NCBI GenBank assembly: GCA_032173965.1 | Contig: CM063292.1 | Coordinates: forward strand, 7,102,001 to 7,166,000 | Length of the DNA stretch: 64,000 nt | Direction: 5' to 3' | Source of the DNA: Sitta carolinensis | Lineage: Eukaryota > Chordata > Aves > Passeriformes > Sittidae | In this document: piece after piece, positions 37,701-51,600 of the stretch | Layout of the letters: each line of letters begins with the position of its first letter | Position numbering within the stretch: position 1 is the stretch's first letter | Notes under the pieces: model-generated | Seen by the model: the letters and a program-made list of their open reading frames with translations, nothing else | Told to the model about the DNA's origin: nothing | Databases searched by the model: none | Position numbers and translations under genes: made by a program

Positions 37701-40700
37701 TTTCTTCCCTTATGTGCCTTAATGTGTCAAGAGCCTCTTTTTCAGTCATATAATTACAATGATTAGGCTTTCCCCGACCCATTCTCACTCAGGAACAGGG
37801 TGCTGTGTGCAAGCCTTCCTGAAAACAAAGGCAGTTGATATGTTTTGTGAGGCAAATTACAAAGGAAAGAACGCAGTGTACTGCTGGCACCAGCTCAGGT
37901 GTTCTTTATTCCAGAGTGCAGGAGGATGTTTAGGTGCCACGTTTGGAATGCAGGGTGGGAAAGGCACTGAGCACGTCCAGGGCTCACTCTCATACAAAGG
38001 CAAGTTGCCATGGGTTGTTTACAAATATCCTCATGCTCTTGACCTTACCTTGAATTTGCTTTGAAAGCCCAAGAGCATCCGTGTATATTTTGCTTCTCCC
38101 CAGTCTGTGCAATGTGAACCAATAATATGAGGGAAAATATTTTCAAATTACGAAATACAAAAGAAAAAACCCATTTGCCTGTGCCAGTGAGCGGGGAGGC
38201 CCACATTTATTGTTCTCTTTACACATTTGCAGAAGGAGATAATATAAATGCTGGGCAAGAATGAGGAGAGCTTTAAGGGTAGTTCAGAATGTGCCTAGGT
38301 CTGTTCATACACAGGGCCACTTGCAAAAATAAAACAAAAATGAACTAAGATGGCTGGAACAAGGTTGTGTTCATGACCTGCTTTAAAAATGAGTCACTTA
38401 CTACTTTCACAGCTGTTTGCTGCTGTGAGCTGGGCAGAATATTCCAGTGTGCAACCTCTATTTCTTTCTAATTATAATTTTAATTCTTATTTTGATACTA
38501 CTACTACCACCACCATAAAAGTGAAGCATTAATTTGTGAAGAAATTTGGTTTGATTTTAAATTTAATCTTTGTAAAATGGAAACATGAAATCAAAAGTAT
38601 TTCAAAATGGAAGGTTTTACTCTTCCATTTTTGACAAGCAACAAAATAAAACATTCACGTCGTTTGGTTGGAAAGTGCTGCTCGAAGTAAATAAATCATC
38701 ATTAAAATATGTCTCTCAAAATGTTTGTATTTGACAAACTACACTTTCCTCCAACCAGAGAAGACTTTCCCTGAAATAACTCCCAGTCAGGCAATCACAA
38801 TCAACATCATTATTTCATTACAGGCCTAAAATTCAGCAACAAACAACTTTATAACAAAGTCAGAGCTGAAAAGGACTCGTGAGGGATTTCAGTTCTCATC
38901 CTCTTGGACCCCTTGGGTCTAAGGAAGCCTCAAATTATTCAGCAGATAACATCAACCAACTTTTGGAAAGATTTTATACACACCAAAGTATGAGAGACTC
39001 TTCTAAGTTGTAGATATGTTGCTTGAGATTTTGACAGAGTGGTTTAGGTAGGGCTTTTTAAAAAGGGAGTGGATAAGTAAAGAAAATCAAACATTTTTAG
39101 AAACTTGATTTTCTTGATGTTTCACAGCATGCTATACTTCAGCTACTGACAGAACATCTTGTGGCAACTGTTTCCTTTGTAAATGAGGGGAATAAAGAGA
39201 TCACCCTTGACATTTATATTTTTCATTTATTTACTGGCAAAGAAAACTATTAAATGCTTTATAATCAGGAAATAATAAAGGCTGGACAAAGCTTTCATGT
39301 TGGGGCTTTCCCACCACCATCTGGCACAGTAGTGGTCTTTCTTGAGGTGCTTTTATTTTCACTACAGCCAGTGAAAATTTATCACTTGCACACGCACTGT
39401 GGCTGATATATGAGAATAACAAATGGCAGCTCAGAGGTTTCTCTGCAGTCTAAGAAAAGAAGCTCTTCTGGCTTATGAAGTATTACAGTTCCAGTCAAAG
39501 GAGCTGTACTTTGCCACTGCCATTTGTTACATTAAAATACATCTTATGTGCATGAAGAAACAGAAAGTTTCTTTGCTCTTTTCCAAACCATTGTACTCCT
39601 GTGAAACTTCAAATCCCAAAAGCTTTGCCTCAAATTACTGTCTGAACAGAAACTTTCAGCTTCTGCTTTCTCTAGGAGAGTTTATTCTTGTTCTCCTGAT
39701 TATTATTTCAGCAATTTAATCCTTCTTACCAACAGCAGCAGTGAATGTAAGGCTTCTGTGTGCCCCTAAAATTATATTACCTTCCTCCTCTGTGCTTGTC
39801 TCTATATCCAAGTCACCTTTATTAAGTCAGTCCCCATTGCAAGCTCTACAATGCATCAGGAAACAGATGCTTTGAGTGTCTGTACAATAGTTATTGGGGT
39901 ATTCTGTTTATTTTAATGGGACCCTGGATCCCTGTAACTGCAAGGAACATTCACACATTTACAAAAGATTTTATAATGCATTCCAATGAGAAACCATAAG
40001 CAGATTCAGCTCTTCTGCGCTCATGCAGTAAAGAAATGTTTAAGGCCAGAACCTGGAGACACAATTGAATGATTCAGCCCCATGAGAAGAGGTTTCATTT
40101 CTCAGGAGAGCCTGAGATTTGACACAGGCTTAAAACAAACTTTAACTATTAAAGAGTTTCTTGTCAGAAAATGCTCACCTCATCCCCTTCAGAAGGGAAA
40201 GATAAAAATCGTTGACCATTCCTATTTTCCTGAAATGGTCCCCACGCTCTCATTTTTGTATTTACTTTCATTCCCTCAGCCTGAGAAGAGCGACACATAC
40301 ATACTGAGCTAACAAGATAAAGGGAAAACTTTTAGCAGTAGAAGAGATAAATGCAGTGGGTAAAATACTCAAAGGTATGATGCTAGAAGAAAATATGACT
40401 CAGCAGGCACTGCACACAAAGTTCTTTTTCAGCCCTACTGAAATAAACTCTGGTTGAGCTGAGTGGGAAGTAGATGTAGATGCAGAGAGCAGGAACTTTC
40501 AAAGGTGTGTGCAAGAGCTCCCTGCCATGATTCTCCCAGGCTGTGCTGGTCCTAAGGCAGCCTTTGCTCTTGCTGCTGGCAGTGCCCTCTGTCCTCCTCC
40601 ACTGGGGTAACCCTGCTGCTCAGCTGTGCCTTGGCAGGGCAGGGCCCTTCAGGAGCCCAGCTCCTCATCTCTGACTTGAAAGGGTAATTTTCCATCAAAA

Positions 40701-42910
40701 ACACAGTTCTGCTCCTTCCCCTGGCTGCTCCCTCCCCTCAGTCCTGTCATGGAAGGGCTCATGCAGACCTGGACTGGGCCATTATAAGGAGCTGATCTTT
40801 CTGAGTATAAAAGAGATCTTTGCTTTGAGTAATAAACGGGCTGCTACTTCCAGCAGCAGTAATGCCCTGGGAATGAGCAAGCAGAGAAAGGAGAGATGCT
40901 GGGGCTGCCTCTCTGCAGTGACATGGATTTTGGCTGCGCTGGGCAACTACAGACTCAAGTGTGGGTGAAAAAACAGCCATTGGAACGAGTGACTCCTTGG
41001 GGAATTATTTGGACCTTCACAGGATGGCTGTAACAAGAGGGGCTCACCTGAATAACAGCTTTCAGCTCCCTTTGGTGAAAAAAAAATAATGTAATATCTG
41101 AGGGGGAGGCAAATAACAGTTATTTCACCTCCCAATTGCTAATCAGCACCTACATTATTGACCTCCCCCAGTGACATATAAATAAAATAATTTTCCTCCT
41201 TACCTTCTTCTATCCTCCCCTCTTGCAGGCAGCACAGAGCCCCTCCTACCACAATATCACATATTTAACACCTCCTCATTTACACGAACAATAAACATAA
41301 TCAAATTTATTCTCCTGGGCTGCCCCTCCTCTTATTTAGGAGTAAGGACGTCAATGTTTCTTGACACCTTTGCCAAACAAGCAGCACTTTGCAAACTTGA
41401 GAGAGAAAACTTTGAACTCCTGAACATTATTTTTTGATGGAAAGTGTTAACAACCACAGCAGACCACGGAGAGCAACACCACAGAAAATAAACATGAGCG
41501 GCAGGAAAGAGGAGGAAAAAAACCCTCCTGTGTGATTCCTTCATTGGTTTTGCAAAAACTTGCACTTGATACGTGAAGAGCTCTGTCTGAAACCATTAAT
41601 AACAAAAACAATCACTAAATGAAAGAGCAGCCTTGCAAGCAGCCATCCATAAAAAGAAAGCCAGTTAATTAAACAAACCACAAGCTATCTATGGACTGTC
41701 TCTCTCACTTTAAAGTCCTCAGTGCAGAAAAGAGAAGAAAAAAATCTCATCAAATGATATAATCATAGCAGCCTCAAAATAACTCACACATATTTCCAGA
41801 TAAATCACTTCTGAAATACTAAGTGCCTGGAAAAGCTAGGAGGGAAATTGCACCTCAGCTGCAATTCCTGTTTCTTGGAGGAGCTTTGGAGAACACTGGA
41901 TCTTCTATCTGTTCACTAAATGTTTGTTCCTATTCCTTAAATTGTCCATTTTTAATATAAAACTTTAATTAATCTCTGGATTCATTTCAGTTAATGTTGC
42001 AAGGCCATTTCACTATGTCTCAGAAGGCACTTAATTGGAATTGAAGGCTCAGGGTTAGAAACACAACATTTTTCCCTTGCCAAAACTTTGCAGAGCTTTC
42101 TGGGAAGGCCAGGAGCCCCCCATGAACGGGGGAATTGCTGTGTGAGGATGGCTAAAGGCTCTGCTGACCCCGGGCACATTATGGCCCTGATGGAACAGAC
42201 AGAGTGAGCTAATGGAACTGGATGTGCATTAATTTTTCTGGGATTATCCCCAGCACTGAGACACTTTCATCAGCTTCTGTGGGTCACAGCAGCTGGTAGG
42301 AGCCTTAACAGTGTCATTCCATTATAAGGCTATTATTGATCCAGAATCTAATTTGGAGATCAATTTGGATTGGAATCAGAACCCAATATGACAATGATTT
42401 CAGAGAGGATAAAAGATAATTTACTCCTCCGGGTGCCAGAAATCAATTTTTGTTTTTCTGTACTGTCCCAACGGCCAGAAATGAAAAGGGGGGAAAAAAA
42501 CCAAACCAAAAAACCCCTCAGGATAAGGTGCAAATAAAGGATTACAGTAATCCAATCTGGAGGTGATAAAAGTATAAACCTGGCTGCAAACTCATCTGAG
42601 GTAAACAAACATTTAATCCCAGCTAAATATCTCTGATAATGGCAAAAAGGCTTCATGTCGTTTTTGATGCATTTGGCTAATACAAAATACAGCTTTGAAT
42701 TCAAAGCAACTCCTCGAATTTCTCACATATTTCTTTGTGGCAGTCAACACCTGAGGAGTTTATGTGGGGCTCTGGAGAGCCAGCACTGCTGTTTGTGTTC
42801 CAGCTGTGCTGGACACATGCACATCTGCATTAAAGGGCTGAGATCACACTCACCTGGGCTCTCAAGAACCAGATGCCTTCACTGGGAGGTGCCCACAATG
42901 GTTTTGTCCT
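31796..42910. other. Long AT-rich non-coding stretch
   Basis: This 11-kb stretch has no recognisable gene or mobile element. Visible items are a 30-bp-period repeat of AATCCCAGAGAAAT (32,877 and 32,907), an AT-rich TTAATTA cluster at 33,640-33,675, and a 9-bp-arm palindrome at 37,471-37,490. Two open frames of 165 and 174 codons overlap on opposite strands at 32,840-33,476 and show no domain. Some unique AT-rich segments may be conserved regulatory sequence; this cannot be judged from one genome. Confidence 0.5.
37471..37490. repeat. Near-perfect palindrome, 9-bp arms
   Basis: CTCCATGCT and AGCATGGAG flank a two-base centre. It could be a binding site for a dimeric factor or a cruciform seed, but its length is also compatible with chance in 64 kb. 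Confidence 0.6.
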
Positions 42911-43306
42911 TGGTGCCTGGAAAGGCTGACCTGGAACAGAGACTGGCCAGAGCAAAAGGGATAAAACAGGTATTTATTGAAAGGCCCAAAAGGATACATC
43001 CTGGGCACTGCAAGAGCCTGGCTGGGCTTCAACACCCAGGTTGAATCCAAGATGGATCTGGGTCATGAGATTTTGCATTTTATGGGTTCTGGTTCATCTA
43101 CATATTGGGGTCCATTGCCCAACCACAGCTTCAGGTTAAATGTCTCAAGCCCCTGACTTGCCCCATTGGCTTGTCCCCATCCCTTCACTGTTGTTTGTGC
43201 TTTTTGGGAGAGGGCTGTCCTTGATTCTCCAGCTGGGAAGGGATCCTTTTGTCCCTTGAAGAGAACTTACCAACACCTAACATGAAATTTCAGAGTTAAC
43301 GCACCA
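42911..43306 (-). mobile_element. Probable solo ERV LTR, minus strand
   Basis: Read on the minus strand, the segment has a TATA-like CATAAAATG (43,084-43,076) and, about 100 bases on, an AATAAA signal (42,978-42,973), then a U5-like tail of about 60 bases. These spacings suit a retroviral LTR. Proposed ends TGGTGC...GCACCA give a perfect terminal inverted repeat that extends to 8 bp (CTTGGTGC/GCACCAAG). I could not find matching target-site duplications, so the ends are approximate. No gag, pol or env sequence is next to it. Confidence 0.55.
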
Positions 43307-46300
43307 AGAGGCAGAGATTCTGTAAAATAGAAAAGCTAAAACCCAAGGCATCCTCCTCGTGCCAACTCCTCCAGCCTCTTCCCAGGGAAAGGGAGGTTGC
43401 CCAGCTGGCTGACAGCCCCACCTTGCTTTGCTGTGTGCATCTCAGTGCCTGGGCTCCAGGAGCAAGGTCCTCCAGGTGTGCCCCTCGAGGAGAGAGGTGC
43501 TGAACCGAGCAGGGACCCAGAGCAGACAGCCTGCACAGGCAGGCACTGCCCAGCCCTGCTGTGCCACCCCAGCACAGCACCCCGGGCCTGGGGCCGCTCC
43601 TGCCCCACGGAGGGCACCACAAACAGGCGAGAGGGGCCACGGAAAACTGCAGAGATTTTTCCTCAAAGTTGCTGGCAGAGCTGAGAATTCTCTGCTCTCT
43701 CCAGGGTTGGCCCTTAAACCCTTTTCACTTTTATTAAGTGCAGATGTACTGCAGAGATGTGAGACTGAGTTATCTACAGTGAAACTGGAAAGGGTTTTTT
43801 CTTCTTCTTTTTTTTTTTTTTTTTTTTTCCTCCAGACAACTGTGGTAGAATCAGTTTTATTCAGATTTGGCTGTAATTGGAGTGAGGCTCTCACTGAATC
43901 TAATTTCAACTGGAGCTAATTATAGGGGGAAAAGGTCATAAATGTAAGATGGCTGCATAACTATGTTGGAAGAATATTGACATCATATAGTATTAACTCT
44001 GCTCCTGTTAGGGCCATAAATACTTAGGCTAAAAACAGCCATTAAAAGACAGAACAAAATGTACCTATTTCTTCTTATTAGAGGGGGAAAATAAGGGAGG
44101 GAAAAATCTCAAAAGGGAAATTTAATAGCATACATTCTAGAAGTGCTGCACATACACAAATAAATCAAGAAATAGAGATTGACTCTCTCAGCTGAAATCC
44201 TGAGCCATGCTAGAAACAACCATCACTGCTACATCTGGACTGAGCCCTTTCAGGAAAAATACAATAACAGAAACAGCCATGTGGAGTTGCCAAGGCTGAT
44301 AACCAAGCTAGAACAGGCAGCACTGATTCCCCAAGATCACAATATATGTGGGTGCTTCCCTTGCCTCCTGTCCCCACCAGAGAATGAAACCAGCACGAGT
44401 GACAGGGAGGGACAAGCCCAGAGCTCATGGAACTGTCCTGATTCACCTCTTACCTGGGCCCCAGAGGCTTCAGGACATTACCTGTGAGCAAAGTCACAGG
44501 CAGACCGAGCCAGGGCCCCTCACTGAGAACCTTACATATCTCATGGGCTTTCCTGGTTTATTAAATGAAGTTCAGAATGAATTTTCTCTCTACAGATGTT
44601 TCCTTGTAATCAACACATCACCAGTACAAGCAGAATAACCGACGGAAAAGAGTAAATTATGCACGCAGCTTAAATTTTGTCTGCTGGGGTGCTCAGATGA
44701 CAGTTTAAAACCTAAACTGGTTATCTGGCCTGCTTTAGACCCCAGGCTGTAACTGCAGGGATGACCCGAGTCAAATTAATAAACACAGAAACCCACCAGA
44801 CATCTCGTGATGAGTGCACTGCAATGAGCTCTGGAAGCAGCTGGAAGGCATTGCTGAACCATCAGCTGAAACAAGTCAGTAATTCAGGTTTTTTTCTCTG
44901 TCTCTCAGCAAGCCCCCAGGTTGGTCTGAAGCAGCACTGTGCAGTCAGTGGCTCTGCAGGGTCCCACCAAAGCTGTGTCACAGCAGCAAAGCTCAGCCTC
45001 AGCCACACTCTGCTTTGTGTGACTTTATTCTCCCTTCCTTGCAGCCCAGAGCAAATTCCTACTAAGATGACAGAGGTTCATGAAGAGATGAAGAAATCAG
45101 CCTGCCCTTGGCACAGCAGTGTCTTTTTAATGGGGTTTATTGCTCCAGCTGCACCGGTGAAGGGTCCTGGTCCCTCCTGGGTCACTTCCCAGCACTGCAT
45201 TCCCACGCTGATCTCTGATCTGCTGCCTCTCGAGCCAGCACTTCCCAGTCACCACCTATTGCCATCAGCTGAGCCCACCTTCGTTTGGCTCTACTGCAGC
45301 CACAAGGAATAGAAGAACTCATCCTTCCCCCAGAACGTGTAATACAAAGAAAGGGGACAATGAACAGCTTTTCAAAAGTACTACAGCAGACTCAGAACCG
45401 GGTCATCATAAAATAAACTCTAGAAGAAATGGAAAGTCAAGACCAAACCCTTCATCTGGGAAGGAAGAAAGCATTTTTATCCATACTTTGATTTTTAGTC
45501 ATTATTCTTCTTGCTGAAACATTAATTCTTCAAATTGTTTTTAATTACATGGCCTAGAAATAAATATGCACCCCTATTAGCATGCTCTCAGGGTGAATAC
45601 AAAGGGAGCTCACTTCCATTCCAGTCAAGGCACCATTCCAAGGTGATTTATACTCTCATGATAGGCTGTTGCCTTTCCTATGTAAATCTGTAATCAAATA
45701 TTCTAAACAGTTGATGATAAATACCTTTGGTAACTACTGCTCAGAGTCCTTCCCACAGCCCCAGGGCCACAGGAGTTGGGCAGGAGCACTCACACACACA
45801 GGTGGAAATGCACAGAAACAGCCCCCACAGCTGCTCTGCCATGCTATTAAATCTTCTAACAACTTTGGGTACATGAACCCACCCTATGTCAAACTGCTGA
45901 CAACATTTTTTTTTGCCATGCTTAATTTAGCGAACTCCCTCTCATTATTTAAGCTATTAGGACAAAAGGAGCATTAATTAACTTACTGAATTTTTGATCA
46001 GATGTTGCAATGATATTTTATCATTTTACTAATCTGTTCCAGAGTGGATTTTTTAGAAATGTTTCAGAGTGAACCAACAAGTTAATACAATAATTATAAT
46101 CCTTCACATGATTCCAATATTTTGCATCACTCTGTGTTGTTTAAATATCCTTTCAGGGCAACTCTCCAAGGGAGAAGCATTTTTCCTACACACAAGAAAT
46201 CCTTGATTGATACACTTTCAAATACTTCATGTATTAAGATTTTGCTAAGATTTTGTTTTCATTTAATTTCTGAACAAGTCACTTGGTTGAGATTCCAGGC

Positions 46301-47836
46301 TTGGACATCCACAGACTGTTTGGAATGTGATAAGTACTGTTATAAACTTTACTTTGATGGGAAAACTGAAGAGAATCAGGTGGGTTAACCTGTTCTCTTG
46401 CAGCTGGGCCTGTTTTCTGCACCAATCTAGTCTTAGGGTAGGACAGAATCCAGGAATACTACGATGCCAGACCCTGGAAAATTTAGACTGAGCACATCTG
46501 GGCATTACAGAGTTCCACAGAAACAAAAAAAGGAAGAAAGAGATTGCCTTTTTTAATGGCACAATACAACTTGTACAGAACTTTGCTGTCCAGGTTTGAC
46601 ACTTCTCACTCTTGACTCTCTGCCTCTGCATGCAATTGCCAGTCTTTTAAAATTCCAGCCTTAATGAAACAGGTAAGCCTCAGAAAAGATTAAGCTGAAA
46701 AATACAGCAGGAATACAGAATGAGGACAGGTGATTGATCTTTGAGTGGGTATCCAACAGTGCAGTGAAATTCTCAGGCTGGTTCTTCTTTATTTCAAAAT
46801 GGTTTTGATTCAGAGGGATTTTATAGCAGCTAAATCATGCAGTTGGCACAGACTGTGCAAGCTTTCCAGCATGTTATACTCTGAAAGATGTCACATTTGG
46901 CAGAGGCAGCAAAGCTCCATGAATTTATTGTTGTTTTCCATTGAACACCAAAATCCAGGGCATCAAAAGCTGATACAGCACACATTGTGTGGAGTCCTCT
47001 GCCAGCCTGACCAGCACAAACCTCTGGGGGGATGCTGTGCAATATTTTGGGGCAAAAAAGCCAAATGGGACACGCCTTGAGGCCAAAGCAGTGGAGCTGT
47101 GTGGAGCAGGGCACCCCAGCAGCACAAGTGATTCACAAACCCAGCAGCTGAAGGGAGGCACCCCAGGCTGCTCCCAGAATCACAACCAGTGAAAGCAACA
47201 CAAGCAGTGCTTTCCGAGCTTGTAGGACTGCTCAGAAATGCAGACATGTTCAAGCATTCCCAGAATCAGAACCATGTATTGGGTGTTTAATTACTGCACC
47301 TATTTATTATGGACAGTTGCTTTTCTCAGGGTGACCAAGATGCAGTTTTATTGAAATTTCAACTCGAACACACTGCTAATTAGCTTTGTACAAAGGTGTC
47401 TAAAAGCACATGAAGATCAAAATATTACCTTGATATTTTCTTTTTCTGTCCTAAATTCTCAATAAACCACACAAACTGAAAATTCACTACAGCTTTTTAA
47501 TCTCTACTAAATTCCAAGTGAATGACAGTCCATTTTTAGTCAAAAGAAGAGCAAAAAAAATTGTCACTAGAAAAAAATTAGAATGGTGTTAAGAAGCCAT
47601 TTTTCTTTTCCACTCAACTTGAGCTAATAGAAAATATTGCAGACAATGCTTGAAAACTATATAATGATATATTCAAAAACCAAAATAACCCCCCACTTTT
47701 TATAGACCAAAATGTTCTATGTAAACAATCAACAGGAAAAACACTTGGAAAATTTACCCGGAATCCTCTGAAATGGATATGGCACAGCTGCCCCTCTCCT
47801 TATTTCTGATGAATATACAATATCTTTTCAGGAAAG
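43307..47836. other. Non-coding stretch
   Basis: Segment 43,400-43,640 is GC-rich with overlapping frames on both strands (up to 163 codons) and no domain; it is followed by a poly-T tract at about 43,808-43,828. A 183-codon plus-strand frame at 44,761-45,312 is the longest here but has no recognisable features. No transposon end is evident. Confidence 0.5.

Positions 47837-47868
<32 letters not shown>
47837..47868. repeat. Poly-A tract, 32 bases
   Basis: This is the longest perfect homopolymer run in the window. No retroposon body or polyadenylation signal could be recognised just upstream, so I treat it as simple sequence. Confidence 0.92.
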
Positions 47869-47871
<3 letters not shown>

Positions 47872-50800
47872 GTCTTTTAAAATTCTGGAAGCCTCTTCCT
47901 TTAATAATTAATGTTGGAAGCTTGGAAGCTATGAGAGATGTTTAAGAAGCTTTTGCTTCTGTTTTCCAATTCTAAATATCTAGTCAGGAATTCAGTATCT
48001 CAGCAAGTACATGGCCACCACTTAAGCAGCTGCACTGTGAGAAACTACTGCAAGAAAGTTCAAAAGAGTGCTCTGACCCTCAGTTTAACCTTGCAAAGAG
48101 TCTCTTCTCCCTGCTGCTGGATATACAAAAGCAGCATTAATAGAGTTCGGGGTGTGCAATTTCTCTGTGCATCAAGAGCATTAGGAAGGTTTTACTATGT
48201 ACATCACAAATAGGTAAAGCATATCCCACATCCCAGGTTCTCATTATGGGAGGTATTATATTAGATTGTTATTCACCACAGGAGAATGTCACACTTTTCT
48301 GTGTACTCTAGTTCAGCACTTTTCTAATTTCACGGACCTCAATTTACATTTGTCAGTGTCTGAAGTTGGATGATATTGGTCTACTCAGGAAATGAGTTAA
48401 AGGGGAGAGAGTTCTTTCACCTTTTGGGCAGTACCATACTTTGATGATGCATAAATAAAGCACAGCACGAGTGTGTCAGCAAAAAATGGATGTCCCAAAG
48501 CCCTTTGATGCAAAGGATGAAGTTTGCTAGAAACAGAAGGTTAAATATGTAGAAACTGTGAGGCTGAAGAGTTGATGTGAAGAAAATCTGGCTGATGTCT
48601 TAGCAGAAATCCACCTTGAGTGTGCAGACATGGAGCTTTCAATAGATTACCAATGCTGATTAGTGGATGTATATGGAAATTTTATTTACAAGTTCAGTGA
48701 TATGAATCCCAAAGAACTGGCATTCCCAGTTGCCCTGATCCAAAGACCTGTCAGGTGTTTTTTATTACTTCAATGGGATTCAGATGAGCCCCCCAGGACT
48801 TAACCTCCCATAAGGGCCAGCTGTGTTACCTCCACTTCCAGAGCAGCTACACTTTGACACCTCTTAATTCAGACTAGGAGAATTTACCAAATATTTTGTT
48901 CCAAGCATTCAGAAACATTTTCTAAATCTGAGTAACAGAGTTAAGATAAAAATCCTTGGTTGTTTAATGAAATTCATCGATGAACTTCAAAGGGTTTCAA
49001 AACTCTTTGCTGATTTCTGATGCAGCTTCATTGACATTTGTGGCTGCAATTTAGACTCAGCTGAGGTTAAACACCATCTTCCCCAGGCATCTCTACAAAC
49101 TCATTCTTATTTGTCCTTAGGGCTTTGCCAGTGGTTTGAATGAACCCCAAAGTCCAACATCCGAGCTGACATGCCCAAAAAATCAGTTACATGTCAAGGG
49201 TGAGCTGTCCAATGGTACAGGGAGCCCAATCTCCAAGTTGTGAACTTCACACTTGAGCTTTTTTAAAATCTAACAAAAATATTTTTTTTTACTTACATAC
49301 CACATTTTCCATCTTTTGCACAGCAATATAGACTTTGCAAAAGGAAACAAAATTTTAAACCAGACTCAAAAGTCAGGGCAATAGTGAAGCTTTGAGGGAG
49401 AGCAATTCATTCAATAAACCCAACCCACCAAACAAACCCCTAAAGTGTTAAAACAAGGCATTTGAATAGAAACAACTGTTAAAATGAGCTCTGAAATCTC
49501 CATGCAACATGAGATTTTTATTGGCAAACAATTAAATCTCTCTTTAAGTGCATTTTCTCTGTAAAACCTAATTTATAATCTTATCAGGCACGTCTCTCAG
49601 AAGAATTTGCTACTAGTCTGTGTCTTTATCTGCACAATGCAGAATGCTAACAATTGTCGTGTATGTTTGTTTCCAATGTCAAAGACTGAAATTCCAATTT
49701 AAGGTTCTGACTGCTTTCAGAATTTGATATTATTTTAAAAGCACTGTCACTTTTGTTCACTTGGTGTGTCAGACAAACAAAATGCAAGCCTGAGAAAGCC
49801 TGTGTGGCTGCTAAGGAAGGAGGAGAAGGGTGGTGTTTGCTGTAGCTCACTTGCTGTTCTGTCATTTTCCTGGCACTCTCCAGGGCCCTATCTTGTTTCA
49901 GCCCAGCTCGTTAGGCTTTAACTTTTGCAGTGAGCACTGGGGCAGAGGGAACGGGAGCGGGGTGGATCTGGCAGTGTGCACTCTGTGCTGCACCCAGCCA
50001 GCTCTGCAGCACCAACGCCTCTCTCTGCTCCCTCTGCCCTGGCAATCAGCAGCAGCTGAGCCTTTCCTACCCACACACCAACACCGGGCTGTGCATTTCG
50101 AACTGGGATAACGACAATTTCAATCAAACCCTTTTAATTCTAACAACTGCTAACCTACCTCTTTTTTCACTTTAGCGGAATTCAAAAGAGAACAAAGAAG
50201 GTTGGGTTTTTATTTCAGCAAGCAAATCATACCACTCTACATTATTATTTCCTTCCACTCCCCCCAGTCCAAGTTCTTTAAGAAATGGAACCACAGCAGT
50301 CACACACAGTACTAGCCTAGAGAGTATTTGTTTCATTTAATGTTTTTTTTTTTAATCCCACACAAAATCCTGCTAATTCTTTCAACATAAATAGGACACA
50401 TTGCTATTCCAAGTTTTCCCTCCCCTTTTATTTAACTCAGAACACCTGATGGTTAATTCCCAGTTGAGATAATTAGTCCTTGGTTATCACCAGTTATTGT
50501 CACCTGTTCAACTTGCAAATGTCTACAAATTTGAGTTTTCCAATTAGCAGCATAAGATCCCTATAGCATAGAGCTAGAATGTACTTTTTTTTCCACAAGG
50601 CAAATCACTTTTCACTTACACACTTGGTCTATTGAGTCTCATTTGGTAATAGTGCTTTAAAAATTATAGTGTTTTTCACAGGATAGACTTGCCATTGCCC
50701 TACCTCCTATCAAGCCCAGATGGCTGCTTCTATAAAGGAGACAAAAACAGAAAAGGGAATTAAATGAAACCCTCTCCCTAATAAGTATCCAAGTCAATTT

Positions 50801-51390
50801 AAATAGTTTCATTTTATTTTTACATCAGAGTCCTGCCCTAATATTAAGGCATGAAGAACATTCTCAGTGTGCTAATAAGCCCCATGACATGTTGAACTGC
50901 CTTTTCAGCAAGTGGAATAAGCTGTAGTTTATTTTTAACTTTTATGGTAGGTAAACTGCATTAGAGGTAGCAGCCCAGTGCATTAGATCTGGGTTGACTT
51001 CCAGCAGAACATAATAAGGTGGCCCTCTGATTAAACCAACACAGAATAATGGCTGGAATAGGGAGGAGGCCCTTCTGGAAGCACCATTTTCCATCCCACA
51101 TGGTACAAGATCATATCTCGGTGGTTTCTTGGCTTTGTTTCCTGTAGGGCCTGCAGGGGATTTGTGGTGCTTCCAGGGAGGTGCTCAGTCACCTCCTGGG
51201 AGAAGTTCCTTGGCAACACCCAGCTCCAGCACCGTTTTGTGGGAATGAATCATAGAAACCCCGATCACATCCCTCACCTTTGCACAGTTCCTCTGCAAAT
51301 CTGAGAGGGCTTCCCAGGTACAGAGCGTGCAAACTGCCAGCCTGGAGAGGTGAAAAGGGCTGTGCCATTTGGGAGCCAAATTCCTCCACT
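47869..51390. other. AT-rich non-coding stretch
   Basis: No gene is seen. A GC-richer patch at 49,830-50,110 has frames of up to 93 codons on both strands. A perfect 12-bp inverted repeat (CTGGAAGCACCA at 51,075 and its complement at 51,165) lies near the right end. Segment 50,840-50,960 is unique AT-rich sequence. Confidence 0.5.
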
Positions 51391-51600
51391 TCACAGAAAG
51401 CCTTGGGGTAGGAAGGGACTTTTAAAGGCCACTAGACCAATCTCTTTGTAATGAAAAGGGACATCTGCAGCCAGATCAGGCTGCTCAGAGCCCCATCCTA
51501 CCTGGCCTTGAATGTTTCCAGGCATGGAGCAGCCACAGCTTACCTGAGCAGCCTGTGCCAGGGCCTCTCACCCTCACAATAAAGGAGTATCTTCGTTATT
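51391..51600 (-). mobile_element. CR1 LINE 3'-end fragment, minus strand
   Basis: Blocks GGAAGGGACTTTTAAAGG, AGGGACATCTGCAGCCAGAT, CAGGCTGCTCAGAGCCCC and CCTGGCCTTGAATGTTTCCA occur in the order of the reverse-complemented avian CR1 3' end. The copy is about 210 bases, 5'-truncated and moderately diverged. Confidence 0.9.

Noticed and set aside
43296..43919. Overlapping frames of up to 163 codons on both strands in a GC-rich patch
   Set aside because: GC-rich composition removes stops in all frames. One frame runs through the poly-T tract as a Phe run, and there is no domain.
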